Source of the DNA: Welwitschia mirabilis
Lineage: Eukaryota; Gnetophyta; Gnetopsida; Welwitschiales
NCBI GenBank assembly: GCA_051453625.1
Contig: JBOZIK010000001.1
Coordinates: 261,438,323-261,461,064, forward strand
DNA: 22,742 nucleotides
Direction of reading: 5' to 3'
Shown in pieces: positions 1 to 9,209 of this stretch. The notes beneath the pieces are model-generated. The model was not told the DNA's origin and did no database searches. It worked only from the letters and a program-made list of their open reading frames with translations. Each line of letters begins with the position of its first letter. The first letter of the stretch is position 1. Position numbers and translations under genes: made by a program.

Positions 1-570
1 AAGTGATTGTCTTTTAGTTGATTTTTAGCTAATGGAGTAAAATATCTCTCAAAAGTAGATAAATAAGCTTACAAAAATATTTCAAAAGAATTTTATATAT
101 AGAATAAGTGTTAGAAATGGAATAAGTAATTTAACTAGTAGTAACACATACTTCTTGAATTAATGATTCATGAATTACCTTTCTGATATGGATTTCATAG
201 GAGAAGGGAAGAACAAAGCAATAAGCTGATGGAGGTGTTACATTTCTGTTGATAGTCTGCAGAGGTACTTAAAATGCCAACCGTGAAGGTATTATAAAAA
301 GCAGAGACTAACAAACTATTCATTTTGAAATTTTGAAATGTTACTGGTAACTCTTTTTATTATTCTTTGCAATCATTTCTTTTATTAAAACTAACGTCAT
401 TTTCAATCTTGGACTGCAAACGCATTTGAAATTAGATAGAAACTACCATACATGTGTTTCTTATGGGTACTATAATCCACATCCCCTGAAGATTTTCTAT
501 GTCATACACTTCTTCTTTCTTGTTTTAGTGCTATTGATTTTGTAGTAGGAGCATTTAGAGTAAGGTATTT

Positions 571-662
571 TTAAAGCAACGTGTTTTTAGAAGGAAGGCA
601 TTTCAGAATTAAGCATTTTAGAAAAAGAGTACTTCAGAATAAAGCATTTCTAAGCAAGATGC
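571..662. repeat. Short tandem repeat, about 30 bp, two to three copies
   Basis: Two adjacent copies at about 602-631 and 633-662 share the core TTCAGAATWAAGCATTT, followed by a purine-rich stretch. A weaker third copy may precede them at 571-600. The array is imperfect and short. It may be a remnant of a transposon or chance slippage; no function is inferred. Confidence 0.45.
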
Positions 663-836
663 TTCAAGTGTTTTTCTTTTTTTACATATGTTTTGAGTGG
701 CTATTTTATTTGTTGAAACTAAAATAAAGATTATTGGTATCATCATGGCTTAATTCTTCCAATCAATCTAAGGACCTTACAAGTAACAAGTCCAGGAAGG
801 AGGACTTAGATCAATGCCCAATTGTATTGATTCCCC

Positions 837-843
837 TATAAAT
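837..843 (+). promoter_or_regulatory. TATA-like box, plus strand
   Basis: TATAAAT follows CCCC and is followed about 20 bases later by a CT-rich stretch (CTTCATCTTCTCC), as in many plant and LTR promoters. No coding sequence follows it, so it may be the promoter of a solo LTR or a chance match in A+T-rich DNA. Confidence 0.25.
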
Positions 844-1942
844 TCTAATGTATTAGCTTCATCTTCTCCTTTTATGGAACTATTTCTATTTCTATTTGAG
901 CTGATCCAAGTTGGACTCCATTTCCTTCAATAAGTAATGGTTGACATCTTGTATGTCTTATGACTGTAGAGAAAGCATGGTGTCTTAGAGATCTAGTTTA
1001 TGCTTTGAAAACTTACTCGATTTTAACTTTTTTAGGGGCTGTAGCTTCTTCGCTTGGAACCTCTTTAATAGGAATTAGGTGTACGAGATATTTGTTGCTA
1101 TTAGATCATAAACTATAACATGCATCTTGCCACTTTCCCAAAAATTAAAATGTCCATCTTCTCCAATATGATCATATCATTGAACATTGTAGGCCTCCAT
1201 TTTGATTTGTTATTCTAAGGTTATTAAACTTATTTTCTAGGTTCAAAGAAAATAAGAACTTTTAACTGGTAGAAAAAGATATAATGTAGTTGCTAGATGA
1301 ATTATATATTTACATGAAGATTAAAAACTAAAAATCATCAGCTTAATATATTAAAGCAAGCCATATTTTACTAGATGATAAATTCAATCCTAAGATTGTA
1401 GACTTAGGGTTAGCTGAACTCTTTACTAATAATTTACTTTACTTTAAGTGTAAATTACTAGATTGAAGAGAGAGAAATAATTATGCATGAGTATGATCAT
1501 TATATGAATGTGTTTGATGGTTAACATCAACTTTTAGTGATGGCATTATCATGTTTGCTAACACTGCATCTATAATTATTTTAAGGATTTTATGAATTTC
1601 TCTAGATATATGACCTTTGTATAATCTATGGAATTTTAAGAGATGAGATTCCATAAAAGTAAGATACATTTTAATTAATGAATTTCAAAATAATTGAGGC
1701 CACATCATGGTTGTGAGAGGATGTGGAGAATTGATGAGATGGTTTCTTCAAGACATTTAAGCTTGAAAATAAGTAAGAGAATAAGATATAACATTATTGA
1801 AAAAGGGATTACCTCCCATGATTAAACTTCTTGACTTTACCTTGAATACATCATCTCAACAATCACATATTACTAACTCTAGGCTTGCTATTAAAACCTA
1901 TAATTTCTTCACAAGAAATATGCTTAACAAAATCAATCCTAG

Positions 1943-2090
1943 GCTTTGATACCAAAATGTAATGTCCTAATTTTCATCAGTTGAAAAATTCAAACTTGCT
2001 CTGATATCAAAATGTAAAACTCCAAATTTATAATGTTGAAAACTTCAAAACTTTCTCTAATGTCTTGTTACCCAAAATGTAATACCTACT
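1943..2090 (-). repeat. Triplicated LTR end with tRNA-iMet-type primer binding site
   Basis: On the plus strand, three stretches each pair the reverse complement of an iMet primer binding site (canonical GCTCTGATACCA) with an LTR start beginning TGTAA. Sites are GCTTTGATACCA at 1943-1954, GCTCTGATATCA at 1998-2009, and a poorer match at about 2062-2074. The TGTAA starts are at 1958, 2013 and 2079, each after CAAAA or an equivalent spacer, 55 and 66 bp apart. Sequence after each start is also alike (WCCWAATTT, then a TTGAAAA/CAAACTT stretch in the first two). The element reads on the minus strand. A normal element has one such junction, so three in a row is odd. Confidence 0.6.
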
Positions 2091-2630
2091 TTTCTAATTG
2101 TAAACTTACAAACATTACCTATTTAGTAAGGGATTAAATCCTCCTTATTCCCCTCTATCAAAAGCATTAATTCCAATAGAAACTTTAAACTTTGTAATAT
2201 CCAGAACAAGAATTTATGAATTTCTTAATAATGGCTCTCTTTAAGGAGATTGTCTCCTCCATGATACCTTAAATTAGTTTTCAAAGGGGTCTTTCCTACT
2301 AACTGATCATACAACCCTTAATTAATTTCAAGAGAAAAGGTAACTTCCTTTTCTTGAGCCTTAATTTCTTTGGGAAGGAGGAAAGGTCTCTTGTTCACAT
2401 TAGAGGATGATTTATCAAGAAAAAAATAGACTCAAGGAAAACTTCAATTAGTCACAAATCCTTATCAAAATTTTTCAATAAAACATTGTAACAACTTTAT
2501 ACTTTTAAATAATAATAATATATAATATTCAAGATTATTTTAAAAAATTCTCAAATTTCACAATTTTTCCATTTGATAAAAATAAGATATCTCATAAATA
2601 CATAGGCAAGATTCAAGATTTTAATCAATT

Positions 2631-3061
2631 TCATTAGATAATAACTAGAAACTTTGACCTTCAAATAACAAGTTTTATTGTAAAGTCTCAAGAAGAAAAA
2701 TCATCATCCCATGTATCATAAAATTTTTAAGTAGACTTCAATTATTATAAGCCATACATTTTATGAATAAATAAAATTTGTCTTTCATCACAATAATAAA
2801 TAACACATTTAATGTTCATATATTCAACTCCCATAACCAAAAAGAGATACATTTAATCAAAATATTTTTCCACTAATATAGATCCAATGATACTTTATAA
2901 ACTCATGTCCATCTTATCAATTAAACTCTAGATTTACCATCTACCACAAAAATGTATGGGACAAGAACTGTGAAGATCTTATAGCCCCCAGTATGGCTTA
3001 GGTAAGATACTTTAAGCATTAAGACAGAAAGAAAAAGTTCAAGACTTTCAAGAAATCCAAG
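2631..3061. repeat. Direct repeat of about 430 bp, copy 1
   Basis: This segment begins TCATTAGATAATAACT and is repeated with roughly 80-85% identity, judged by eye, from 3162. Shared landmarks in order are ACCTTCAAATAACAAG, ATCATCATCCCATGTAT, AACTCTAGATTTACCA and ATAGCCCCCAGTAT. Copy 1 is cut by the N gap at GAAATCCAAG, which matches copy 2 at about 3600. It lies inside the LTR-like block. Confidence 0.85.
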
Positions 3062-3161
3062 NNNNNNNNNNNNNNNNNNNNNNNNNNNNNNNNNNNNNNN
3101 NNNNNNNNNNNNNNNNNNNNNNNNNNNNNNNNNNNNNNNNNNNNNNNNNNNNNNNNNNNNN
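3062..3161. other. Assembly gap, exactly 100 N
   Basis: A round 100 N usually stands for a gap of unknown size. It lies exactly between the two copies of the 430-bp repeat, so further copies may be hidden or collapsed here. Confidence 0.95.
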
Positions 3162-3609
3162 TCATTAGATAATAATTGGAAAAGTTGACCTTCAAATAAC
3201 AAGTTTTATTGAAAAATCTTAATAAGGAAAATCATCATCCCATGTATTATAAAATTTTCAAGTAAACTTCAATTACTGCAAGCCATGAATTTTATGAAGA
3301 AATAGAATCTGTCTCTCATCACAATAACAATTAAATATTCATGTATTTAAGTATTTAACTCTCATAACCAAAAAAGATATATTTAATTAGAATATTTCTC
3401 CACCAATATAGATTCAACGATCCTTCATAAACTCATATCCATCTCAGCAATTAGACTCTAGATTTACCACTTGTCTCAAAAAGATATGGGATGAGAGCTA
3501 TGAAAATATCATAGCCCCCAGTATAACCCAAGCAAGAATAGGTATTTTGATAAGATACTTTAAGGATTGATATAGAAATAAAAAGTTCAAGACTTAAAAG
3601 AAATCAAAG
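3162..3609. repeat. Direct repeat of about 430 bp, copy 2
   Basis: The second copy starts with TCATTAGATAATAATTGG immediately after the gap, the same point at which copy 1 starts. It is slightly longer than copy 1 because of small insertions, for example near 3330-3355 and 3538-3552. The many substitutions between the copies show the duplication is old and not merely an overlap of contig ends. Confidence 0.85.
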
Positions 3610-3665
3610 ACATACATAGATAATGAACTTCGGAATATCAAATATATAATCTCAATCATCGTTAA

Positions 3666-4105
3666 TTTCACTACCTCATTCAGTGATTTGTGAAGCCCAC
3701 TACCTTGTTCAGCGATCTGTGGTTCTCATATAATATTTAACTTTACTATCTCATTTAGTGATCTATAAAGCCCACTGCCTTGTTTAATGATCTGTGATTC
3801 TCATATAATATTTAACTTCACTGCCTTATTCTACTATTTGTGGTACTCATAATGTACATGTAAAATCTCAATCATCATTGACTTCATTACCTCATTTAGC
3901 ACTCTATGAAGCCCATTGTCACATTTGGCAATCTGTGATATCCAAATAATATTTAACTTCACTGCCTCATTTGGAAATTTGTAAAGCCCACTGCCTCATT
4001 TGATGATCTGTGGTACTCATATAACATCTCATTCATCATCAACTTCACTACCTCATTCAGTGATCTATGAAGCCCATTGCCTCATTCAAGGATTTGTGGA
4101 AATCC
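3666..4105. repeat. Minisatellite: 11 half-units in a dimeric higher-order pattern of about 75 bp
   Basis: The core CTACCTCATTYRGTGATYTGT occurs eleven times with substitutions. The cores fall into two alternating types. One is followed by a GAAGCCCA-like joint; the other by GGTACTCATATAATATTTAAC before the next core. Together they make units of about 75 bp, so the array looks like a dimer that was then amplified. One unit near 3830-3890 is only half and carries an insert (AATGTACATGTAAAATCTCAATCATCATTG) found again, in part, at both edges of the array. It has no reading frame and lies downstream of the TATA box on the minus strand, within the LTR-like block. Confidence 0.9.
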
Positions 4106-4578
4106 AAAACAAGATAATATTAGGAAGGTAAAGAAGTTTGACTTCAACATAATACCTCGATAAGAAGATAACTTCATGATATAATTTAATCACAAATGTT
4201 CATCTCATACAAGAATATAACTTTAGGAAATCAAGAAAAGGTAGATAAAGATGACATAAGTATCAACATGGTGTTTTTCTTATTCTAGTAATACATGATT
4301 TAATAATTGTTTTACAAGAATACATACGCATCAATTTCAATAAGTAAATGCATACAAAGGACCATTAAGAAATTCATACCTAAATGTAATGATTTCAATA
4401 CAAAAATGTATAAGGGAGGACCAACAATAAAGCATAAAGAGTAAAGAACCATACTGATTTTTTTTTTTAAGAGGAACTTAAGATATTTGCAAGTCTTTAA
4501 GGACTTTTTAGGATTAAAGACTTGGGAGTAAAAGGTTCTCCCAAAAATGAAACTGAGGAAAAAGGAGAAGTAGAGTCG

Positions 4579-4586
4579 TATTTATA
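4579..4586 (-). promoter_or_regulatory. TATA box of element D, minus strand
   Basis: The minus strand reads TATAAATACGACTC, followed by the pyrimidine-rich stretch CTACTTCTCCTTTTTCCTC, a typical plant LTR promoter and start region. Transcription would run leftwards through the minisatellite. The motif is well formed, but activity cannot be judged. Confidence 0.5.
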
Positions 4587-6102
4587 ATTAAGGTTCAATG
4601 AAACGCGAAAAGTTACAAGAATATGGGAACAAAATGAAAGTTGGCAAAGATTCCATACATGTGAAAATAAAACATCATGAATGAGGGTGGTTAAGAGAGG
4701 GGTTACATAACATCTCATAAATGATTTCTTGACTACTACATGCTTTTAATAATATAATTAAGATAATGCTTCACATTTAATAATTATAAAAAGGAATAAA
4801 TAACATGTCTTCACAGTAAGCATTTAATTCAACATTTACTTTCAATTTCATAAGTAAAGAAAATATATCACTTCCACCACAAGAGCATATAAACATTGGG
4901 TAGAAATATTTAATCAAAATGTATTCATATTACAACTCAATAATACTGCATTTCAAGAACATAGCAATTACCATAATTGGGGCTTCAAGTAATTTAAAAT
5001 TTTCCAAATATTTCATTAAACATAAGCTTGTAAATTTTATAAGAAAAGTAAAAATGTGGACATGATAATTGTATGAATCCAAAATTTCTATGTAATCCTC
5101 TTCATTTATTTCTTTGTTTTTAAAAGTCAAAATCTTATGACTAGGAGGTGTTGTATCATTTTCACTTTGTGTTAGTACCTTTAAATCATTGTTCAATTCA
5201 TTTGAATTGGGTAAAGGTTAAGATGCAAGAGACCCTTATGGTTTTGGTTGGTAAGCATTATTTATTGGAGTACATTTACTAAATTCTCAATATTTCTATT
5301 AGTTTTATCTTGCACTTTTCTTATCTCTTTTATGGATTCTTTAAGTGGATCATTCTAATTTTATTGAAAATTAGGTTGAAATTTGAAATTTTTCATTGAG
5401 ATTATCCATCCAATATTTGTTGAAATTGTGGTTGACTTTTGAAATTGTGTGTTCTTTGGTTGAAAGCATAAACTTCTTCAAACATCCTCTCCTTACAAGA
5501 TGGTAATAAATGAAACTCTTTAGTTAGATGAGAGTTATATTCACAAATTTCATAATTTAAAGTTGAGTTTTCATTATTTACTACTTTTGCATTAACTATT
5601 ATCTGTGTATACTTCTCTAAAGAGTAGTAAAATCTTTTATCATGTTAGTTGAGTCCTCTTTTTATTCTTCCTTTTCATGCTTAACTTCCTTTAAATCCTT
5701 TAAGATTTGGTCTACAGTTTAATTTTCTTTAGTGGGTTTAGGCCATGTTTGACTTATTTTTTAAAGATTTTTCAACACACTCCATGCTTCTTCTAAGACT
5801 AAGTTTAACAAGTTGCCTTCACAAGAAAGATCTATAAGTTGTTTAGTTGGAGTAATCAATCCACTATAAAAATAATCTACTAGCTCTTCTTTATGAAATT
5901 CATCAATAGGATTAGAATGGGTAGCTATTATAAAATGTTCATAGGCTATTGCATAATTCTCATGAGGTTGTTGGTAAATGTTGATTACTTCTTTTCTTAT
6001 TTTTCTCATGGATCTTTCACTTAAAAATCATTTGACAAACACTTCTTGCACTTGAATTCAAGATTTAAGACTTTTATGTGGAATGGATTTAAGTCAAATT
6101 TT

Positions 6103-6176
6103 TGCTCTTCCTCTAAGTGTGACTGGAAAAATAATCATAGAAGTATGGTCACTAGTACATTTCTTCCCATTTTCTA
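6103..6176. repeat. Gap-flanking duplicate 1, left copy
   Basis: These 74 bases recur at 6722-6795 with a single mismatch (T at 6108, G at 6727). The copies touch the two sides of the 545-N gap, as expected when overlapping contig ends were not merged. Confidence 0.95.
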
Positions 6177-6721
6177 NNNNNNNNNNNNNNNNNNNNNNNN
6201 NNNNNNNNNNNNNNNNNNNNNNNNNNNNNNNNNNNNNNNNNNNNNNNNNNNNNNNNNNNNNNNNNNNNNNNNNNNNNNNNNNNNNNNNNNNNNNNNNNNN
6301 NNNNNNNNNNNNNNNNNNNNNNNNNNNNNNNNNNNNNNNNNNNNNNNNNNNNNNNNNNNNNNNNNNNNNNNNNNNNNNNNNNNNNNNNNNNNNNNNNNNN
6401 NNNNNNNNNNNNNNNNNNNNNNNNNNNNNNNNNNNNNNNNNNNNNNNNNNNNNNNNNNNNNNNNNNNNNNNNNNNNNNNNNNNNNNNNNNNNNNNNNNNN
6501 NNNNNNNNNNNNNNNNNNNNNNNNNNNNNNNNNNNNNNNNNNNNNNNNNNNNNNNNNNNNNNNNNNNNNNNNNNNNNNNNNNNNNNNNNNNNNNNNNNNN
6601 NNNNNNNNNNNNNNNNNNNNNNNNNNNNNNNNNNNNNNNNNNNNNNNNNNNNNNNNNNNNNNNNNNNNNNNNNNNNNNNNNNNNNNNNNNNNNNNNNNNN
6701 NNNNNNNNNNNNNNNNNNNNN
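6177..6721. other. Assembly gap, 545 N, probably spurious
   Basis: The base before the gap ends one copy of a 74-bp sequence and the base after it begins the other. The gag frame read from the right copy (LRGRA) continues as the frame read through the left copy (RGRAKI), so no missing coding sequence is required. Confidence 0.85.
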
Positions 6722-6795
6722 TGCTCGTCCTCTAAGTGTGACTGGAAAAATAATCATAGAAGTATGGTCACTAGTACATTTCTTCCCATTTTCTA
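6722..6795. repeat. Gap-flanking duplicate 1, right copy
   Basis: This is the partner of 6103-6176, offset 619 bases. It encodes the same Gag segment on the minus strand (GKKCTSDHTSMIIFPVTL). Confidence 0.95.
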
Positions 6796-6898
6796 AGGTA
6801 AGTACAAGTTTTTCAATGTTAGCCAAATGTTGGAAACGATCTTTCTATGGTTCTCTTAAAAAATTTGGATATGTGCTTAAATTTCTTAACTATACATC

Positions 6899-6995
6899 AT
6901 CTTCAGGGGATAAATTAAAGGGATTTTGAATTTTACATTTTATCTTAGCATATAAATCTCTAAGAGTAATATTTGAATTTGAGGAAGAATTTCCT
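6899..6995. repeat. Gap-flanking duplicate 2, left copy
   Basis: These 97 bases recur at 7274-7370, offset 375, with one mismatch (A at 6942, C at 7317). They abut the 278-N gap. Confidence 0.95.
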
Positions 6996-7273
6996 NNNNN
7001 NNNNNNNNNNNNNNNNNNNNNNNNNNNNNNNNNNNNNNNNNNNNNNNNNNNNNNNNNNNNNNNNNNNNNNNNNNNNNNNNNNNNNNNNNNNNNNNNNNNN
7101 NNNNNNNNNNNNNNNNNNNNNNNNNNNNNNNNNNNNNNNNNNNNNNNNNNNNNNNNNNNNNNNNNNNNNNNNNNNNNNNNNNNNNNNNNNNNNNNNNNNN
7201 NNNNNNNNNNNNNNNNNNNNNNNNNNNNNNNNNNNNNNNNNNNNNNNNNNNNNNNNNNNNNNNNNNNNNNNNN
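6996..7273. other. Assembly gap, 278 N, probably spurious
   Basis: The gap is bounded on both sides by the same 97-bp sequence, so the real distance is probably negative (overlapping contigs). It splits the N-terminal half of gag of element A. Confidence 0.85.
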
Positions 7274-7370
7274 ATCTTCAGGGGATAAATTAAAGGGATT
7301 TTGAATTTTACATTTTCTCTTAGCATATAAATCTCTAAGAGTAATATTTGAATTTGAGGAAGAATTTCCT
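7274..7370. repeat. Gap-flanking duplicate 2, right copy
   Basis: This is the partner of 6899-6995. The minus strand encodes the Gag segment with NITLRDLYAKRK and FNLSPED. Confidence 0.95.
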
Positions 7371-7663
7371 ATTACAATTGGAATTTTTGATGAAGCAACT
7401 TGCTTTTGTTTTTGTAAAGATTTTGATACATTTGATATTTTTAAAGAATAAATAACGCGATTTACTTCTATACTATAATTTTCTTTTGTAAAATCTGATT
7501 TTAAACTAATAAAAGTAGAAAAATATTCTTCTTCAATTTTGGAAAGTTACGTACCTAGGGTGTGTGTACTTAGATTCTGCTTGAAGTTGAATAATCTTTC
7601 TCTAATGTTTTCTTTGACCAGGTTTTTCTCTCTCTGATATTTTGTATTCCTACTCCCCTACAT

Positions 7664-8208
7664 GCTTAAGAAACAAATAGAAAATTAAAATAAAAAATAA
7701 CAGACTGTCTTCCACTAGGTCATGGAGATGATAAGGAGGACACCGATCATAGTAATGGAAAACTAAAAATCAAAAAAATACCAAAAGGAAAAAACCACGT
7801 TATTGCTTAACATGTTATTGGGATGATAGAGAAGATGAAAATAACTTTATTACTGAACTATGAATAGAAGAAATTAAAAATTAATTGTAAATTATCAAAA
7901 GTAAAACCACAAACTATTGTCCAAGGTATCATTAGAACAATATAGAAGATGACAGTCAAAATAAGTATAAAAGAAAAATTATGAAAGCAGAAATTAATTT
8001 TGAAATTATGGAACTATCATGCCTAATGTCTTTGGGATTACAGTGAGAATAATAGGGTCCCTATAAACTATGAAAACTAAAACTTTATTAAAGTAAACCT
8101 ACTCTAAGTTATGCTAAAAAAATACAACACTAACCTAAATAAATAACCTAAATAGAAGATTTAATGTACTTATCTGGTTAGTAATGATTCTCCAGCTATT
8201 TGCGGCCT
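7664..8208 (-). other. Untranslated leader of element A
   Basis: This stretch lies between the primer binding site and the candidate gag start and has no useful reading frame. At about 545 bp it holds the array described in the next entry. Long leaders are common in Athila/Tat elements, where they carry RNA dimerisation and packaging signals; I infer but cannot show that role here. Confidence 0.65.
7703..8110. repeat. Four degenerate tandem repeats, about 95-115 bp each, in the leader of element A
   Basis: Four units begin near 7703, 7799, 7913 and 8013. Each opens with a core resembling ACTATTGTCCTGCCTATG, then a GGGATGAYAGAGAAGATGACA-like part, then an A-rich tail (AAACTAAAAATCAA, GAAATTAAAAATTAATT and similar). 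Identity between units is modest. The same core occurs twice more in the LTR of this element at 9051 and 9166. Confidence 0.65.
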
Positions 8209-8226
8209 TCCCTGACAATAACACTA
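8209..8226 (-). promoter_or_regulatory. Primer binding site of element A, tRNA-Asp type
   Basis: The minus strand reads TAGTGTTATTGTCAGGGA. The form known from many Athila-type elements is TGGCGCCGTTGCCGGGGA, complementary to the 3' end of tRNA-Asp. Eleven of 18 positions match and all seven differences are transitions (three G to A, four C to T). A 3-base spacer separates it from an LTR end ...CAACA, the normal spacing. Confidence 0.8.
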
Positions 8227-8423
8227 AAATGTTGCAGTGTGAATTTATGTTATATTAAATTCCTTTAGGTAAACTTGTAAATCAAATAACTTATAAAAAA
8301 CATATGCTAGTATAGATGAGAGTTTACAAGAATGTTGTAATCCCAATAAAGGCACCAGGCTTAGAGTTAGAGAATTGATTTTCAAGTCTTTTATCTTTTA
8401 ATAACTGAAAGTAAATAATAAAG

Positions 8424-8475
8424 TAAATGCAATGAAATGTAAATGGATATGAAATGCACATTAAAATGAAATAAA
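8424..8475. repeat. GAAATG-rich run in the LTR of A
   Basis: AAATGCAATGAAATG and related words repeat imperfectly. The same kind of run occurs at the equivalent place in the LTR of element B (17870-17940), so it is a family feature and not a random microsatellite. Confidence 0.6.
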
Positions 8476-8926
8476 TTTTATTGGTTTCTAATAATTTTAT
8501 CGCAAGAACTAGCACTCTATAATTTAGATCAATTAAGAAGAGTACTCAACTTATTCCTAGTTAATATGAACTATGAGATATGCTAAGTGAAATAAGAAAT
8601 TCAATGTGAAATGGAAGTGGAATAATAATGAAATCTAATACTAACCAAAGTAAACCTTGAAAAAGGCTGCTTTTATGATCTAAATAAATCATAAAATTGT
8701 CACTTAAACTATGACCAACTTAAACCATAAGGGACATAAATAGTATGGATTTCAAAGAAATTTACATCCACTTATAACAAAATAGTAGTACCTTAATGGA
8801 ATAGACTCAACCTAATACCAAGGGAACTTCTTTCTATAGCTACTAAATGAACCTCTTATCCTTCAATCTTCCATCACAAGCATATCAAGTGTAAAATATA
8901 AAAACATAAGAGAAGGAGAGAAAGGG

Positions 8927-8934
8927 TATTTATA
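8927..8934 (-). promoter_or_regulatory. TATA box in the LTR of element A
   Basis: The minus strand reads TATAAATACCC followed by the pyrimidine-rich stretch TTTCTCTCCTTCTC. Its place, about 700 bp from the inner LTR end, is close to that of the matching box in element B (about 650 bp). Confidence 0.6.
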
Positions 8935-9050
8935 GTTTTACATTGAAGTTCTACAAGCTTAATCTTAAAAGTCATAAAAGAAACCTTAATAGCCCAAATG
9001 GGTCACTTGATCCTATTATAAAGATAATTCTTTTCAACCATACAAAAATA

Positions 9051-9209
9051 GCTATCGTCTTGCCTATTGTGGGGAGGACAGAGTGGATGTGATCTTATGT
9101 CAAAAGACACTTCATCAGCTTCATGCCCTATAGTAAACCCTACAGATTTTGTTCATGTCAGCAGTGCTATTGTCCTGCCTATCATGTAGAAGATAGAGGG
9201 GATGACAGG
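9051..9209. repeat. Two copies of the leader core motif in the U3 part of LTR A
   Basis: Copies at 9051-9091 and 9166-9209 share GCTATYGTCYTGCCTAT, then GGRGGAYAGAG-like and GGATG-like parts, 115 bp apart. They lie upstream of the TATA box on the minus strand and match the core of the four repeats in the leader at 7703-8110. Confidence 0.65.

Larger units (their letters stand above)
1..1940. other. Unassigned A+T-rich region
   Basis: I recognise no gene here. The only reading frames are short, such as a 62-codon one on the minus strand at 1481-1669 that resembles no family I know. If the LTR-like block to the right (element D) kept its body, that body would lie here on the minus strand, but I see no Gag, protease or polymerase motif. 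A short 30-bp repeat and a TATA-like site are listed separately. Confidence 0.6.
2079..4700 (-). mobile_element. Long LTR-like block (element D), possibly Del/Tekay-type chromovirus
   Basis: The left limit is an LTR end of the form ACA-TTTTGG next to an iMet-type primer binding site, read on the minus strand. A minus-strand TATAAATA with a pyrimidine-rich start region lies about 2.5 kb away at 4579-4586. Between them are a duplicated segment, a minisatellite and no coding sequence. An LTR above 2.5 kb with iMet priming is known for Del/Tekay chromoviruses, which is why I suggest that group. The right limit is not visible; 4700 is a rough guess and the block could reach about 5000. It may be a solo LTR, because no body is recognised to its left. 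Alternatively the promoter and the primer binding site belong to different elements. Confidence 0.45.
5040..7663 (-). pseudogene. gag: Broken gag of element A (Ty3/gypsy, Athila/Tat type)
   Basis: Gag forms the particle that packages retroelement RNA. A candidate start codon at 7661-7663 is followed at once by TAG; the frame then runs about 35 codons, shifts near 7555 and continues open to the gap (landmarks NITLRDLY and FNLSPEDD). The conserved retrotransposon Gag domain is clear near 6000-6176 and 5761-6009: a basic stretch (RKIRKEV), then EHFIIATHSNPIDEF, then FYSGLITPTKQLIDLS and EEAWSVLK. Stops interrupt it, several where Trp is expected. The C-terminal linker is seen at about 5700 (QILKDLKEVKHE), 5460 (YAFNQRTHNF) and 5210 (PYGSLAS-stop-PLPN). 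It runs parallel to gag of element B until about 5050 (IEILD), where the match stops, so protease and pol are absent. Two N gaps interrupt it and seem spurious. Confidence 0.85.

Noticed and set aside
4497-4718. 73-codon minus-strand frame as a gene
   Set aside because: It overlaps the TATA box and start region of the LTR-like block and looks like no known protein.
6046-6826. Long frames on both strands across 6046-6826
   Set aside because: Most of their length is N, which cannot contain stops. Only the minus-strand Gag segments at the edges are real.
8424-8475. GAAATG runs as independent microsatellites
   Set aside because: The same run occurs at the same place in the LTRs of A and B, so it is part of the LTR family.
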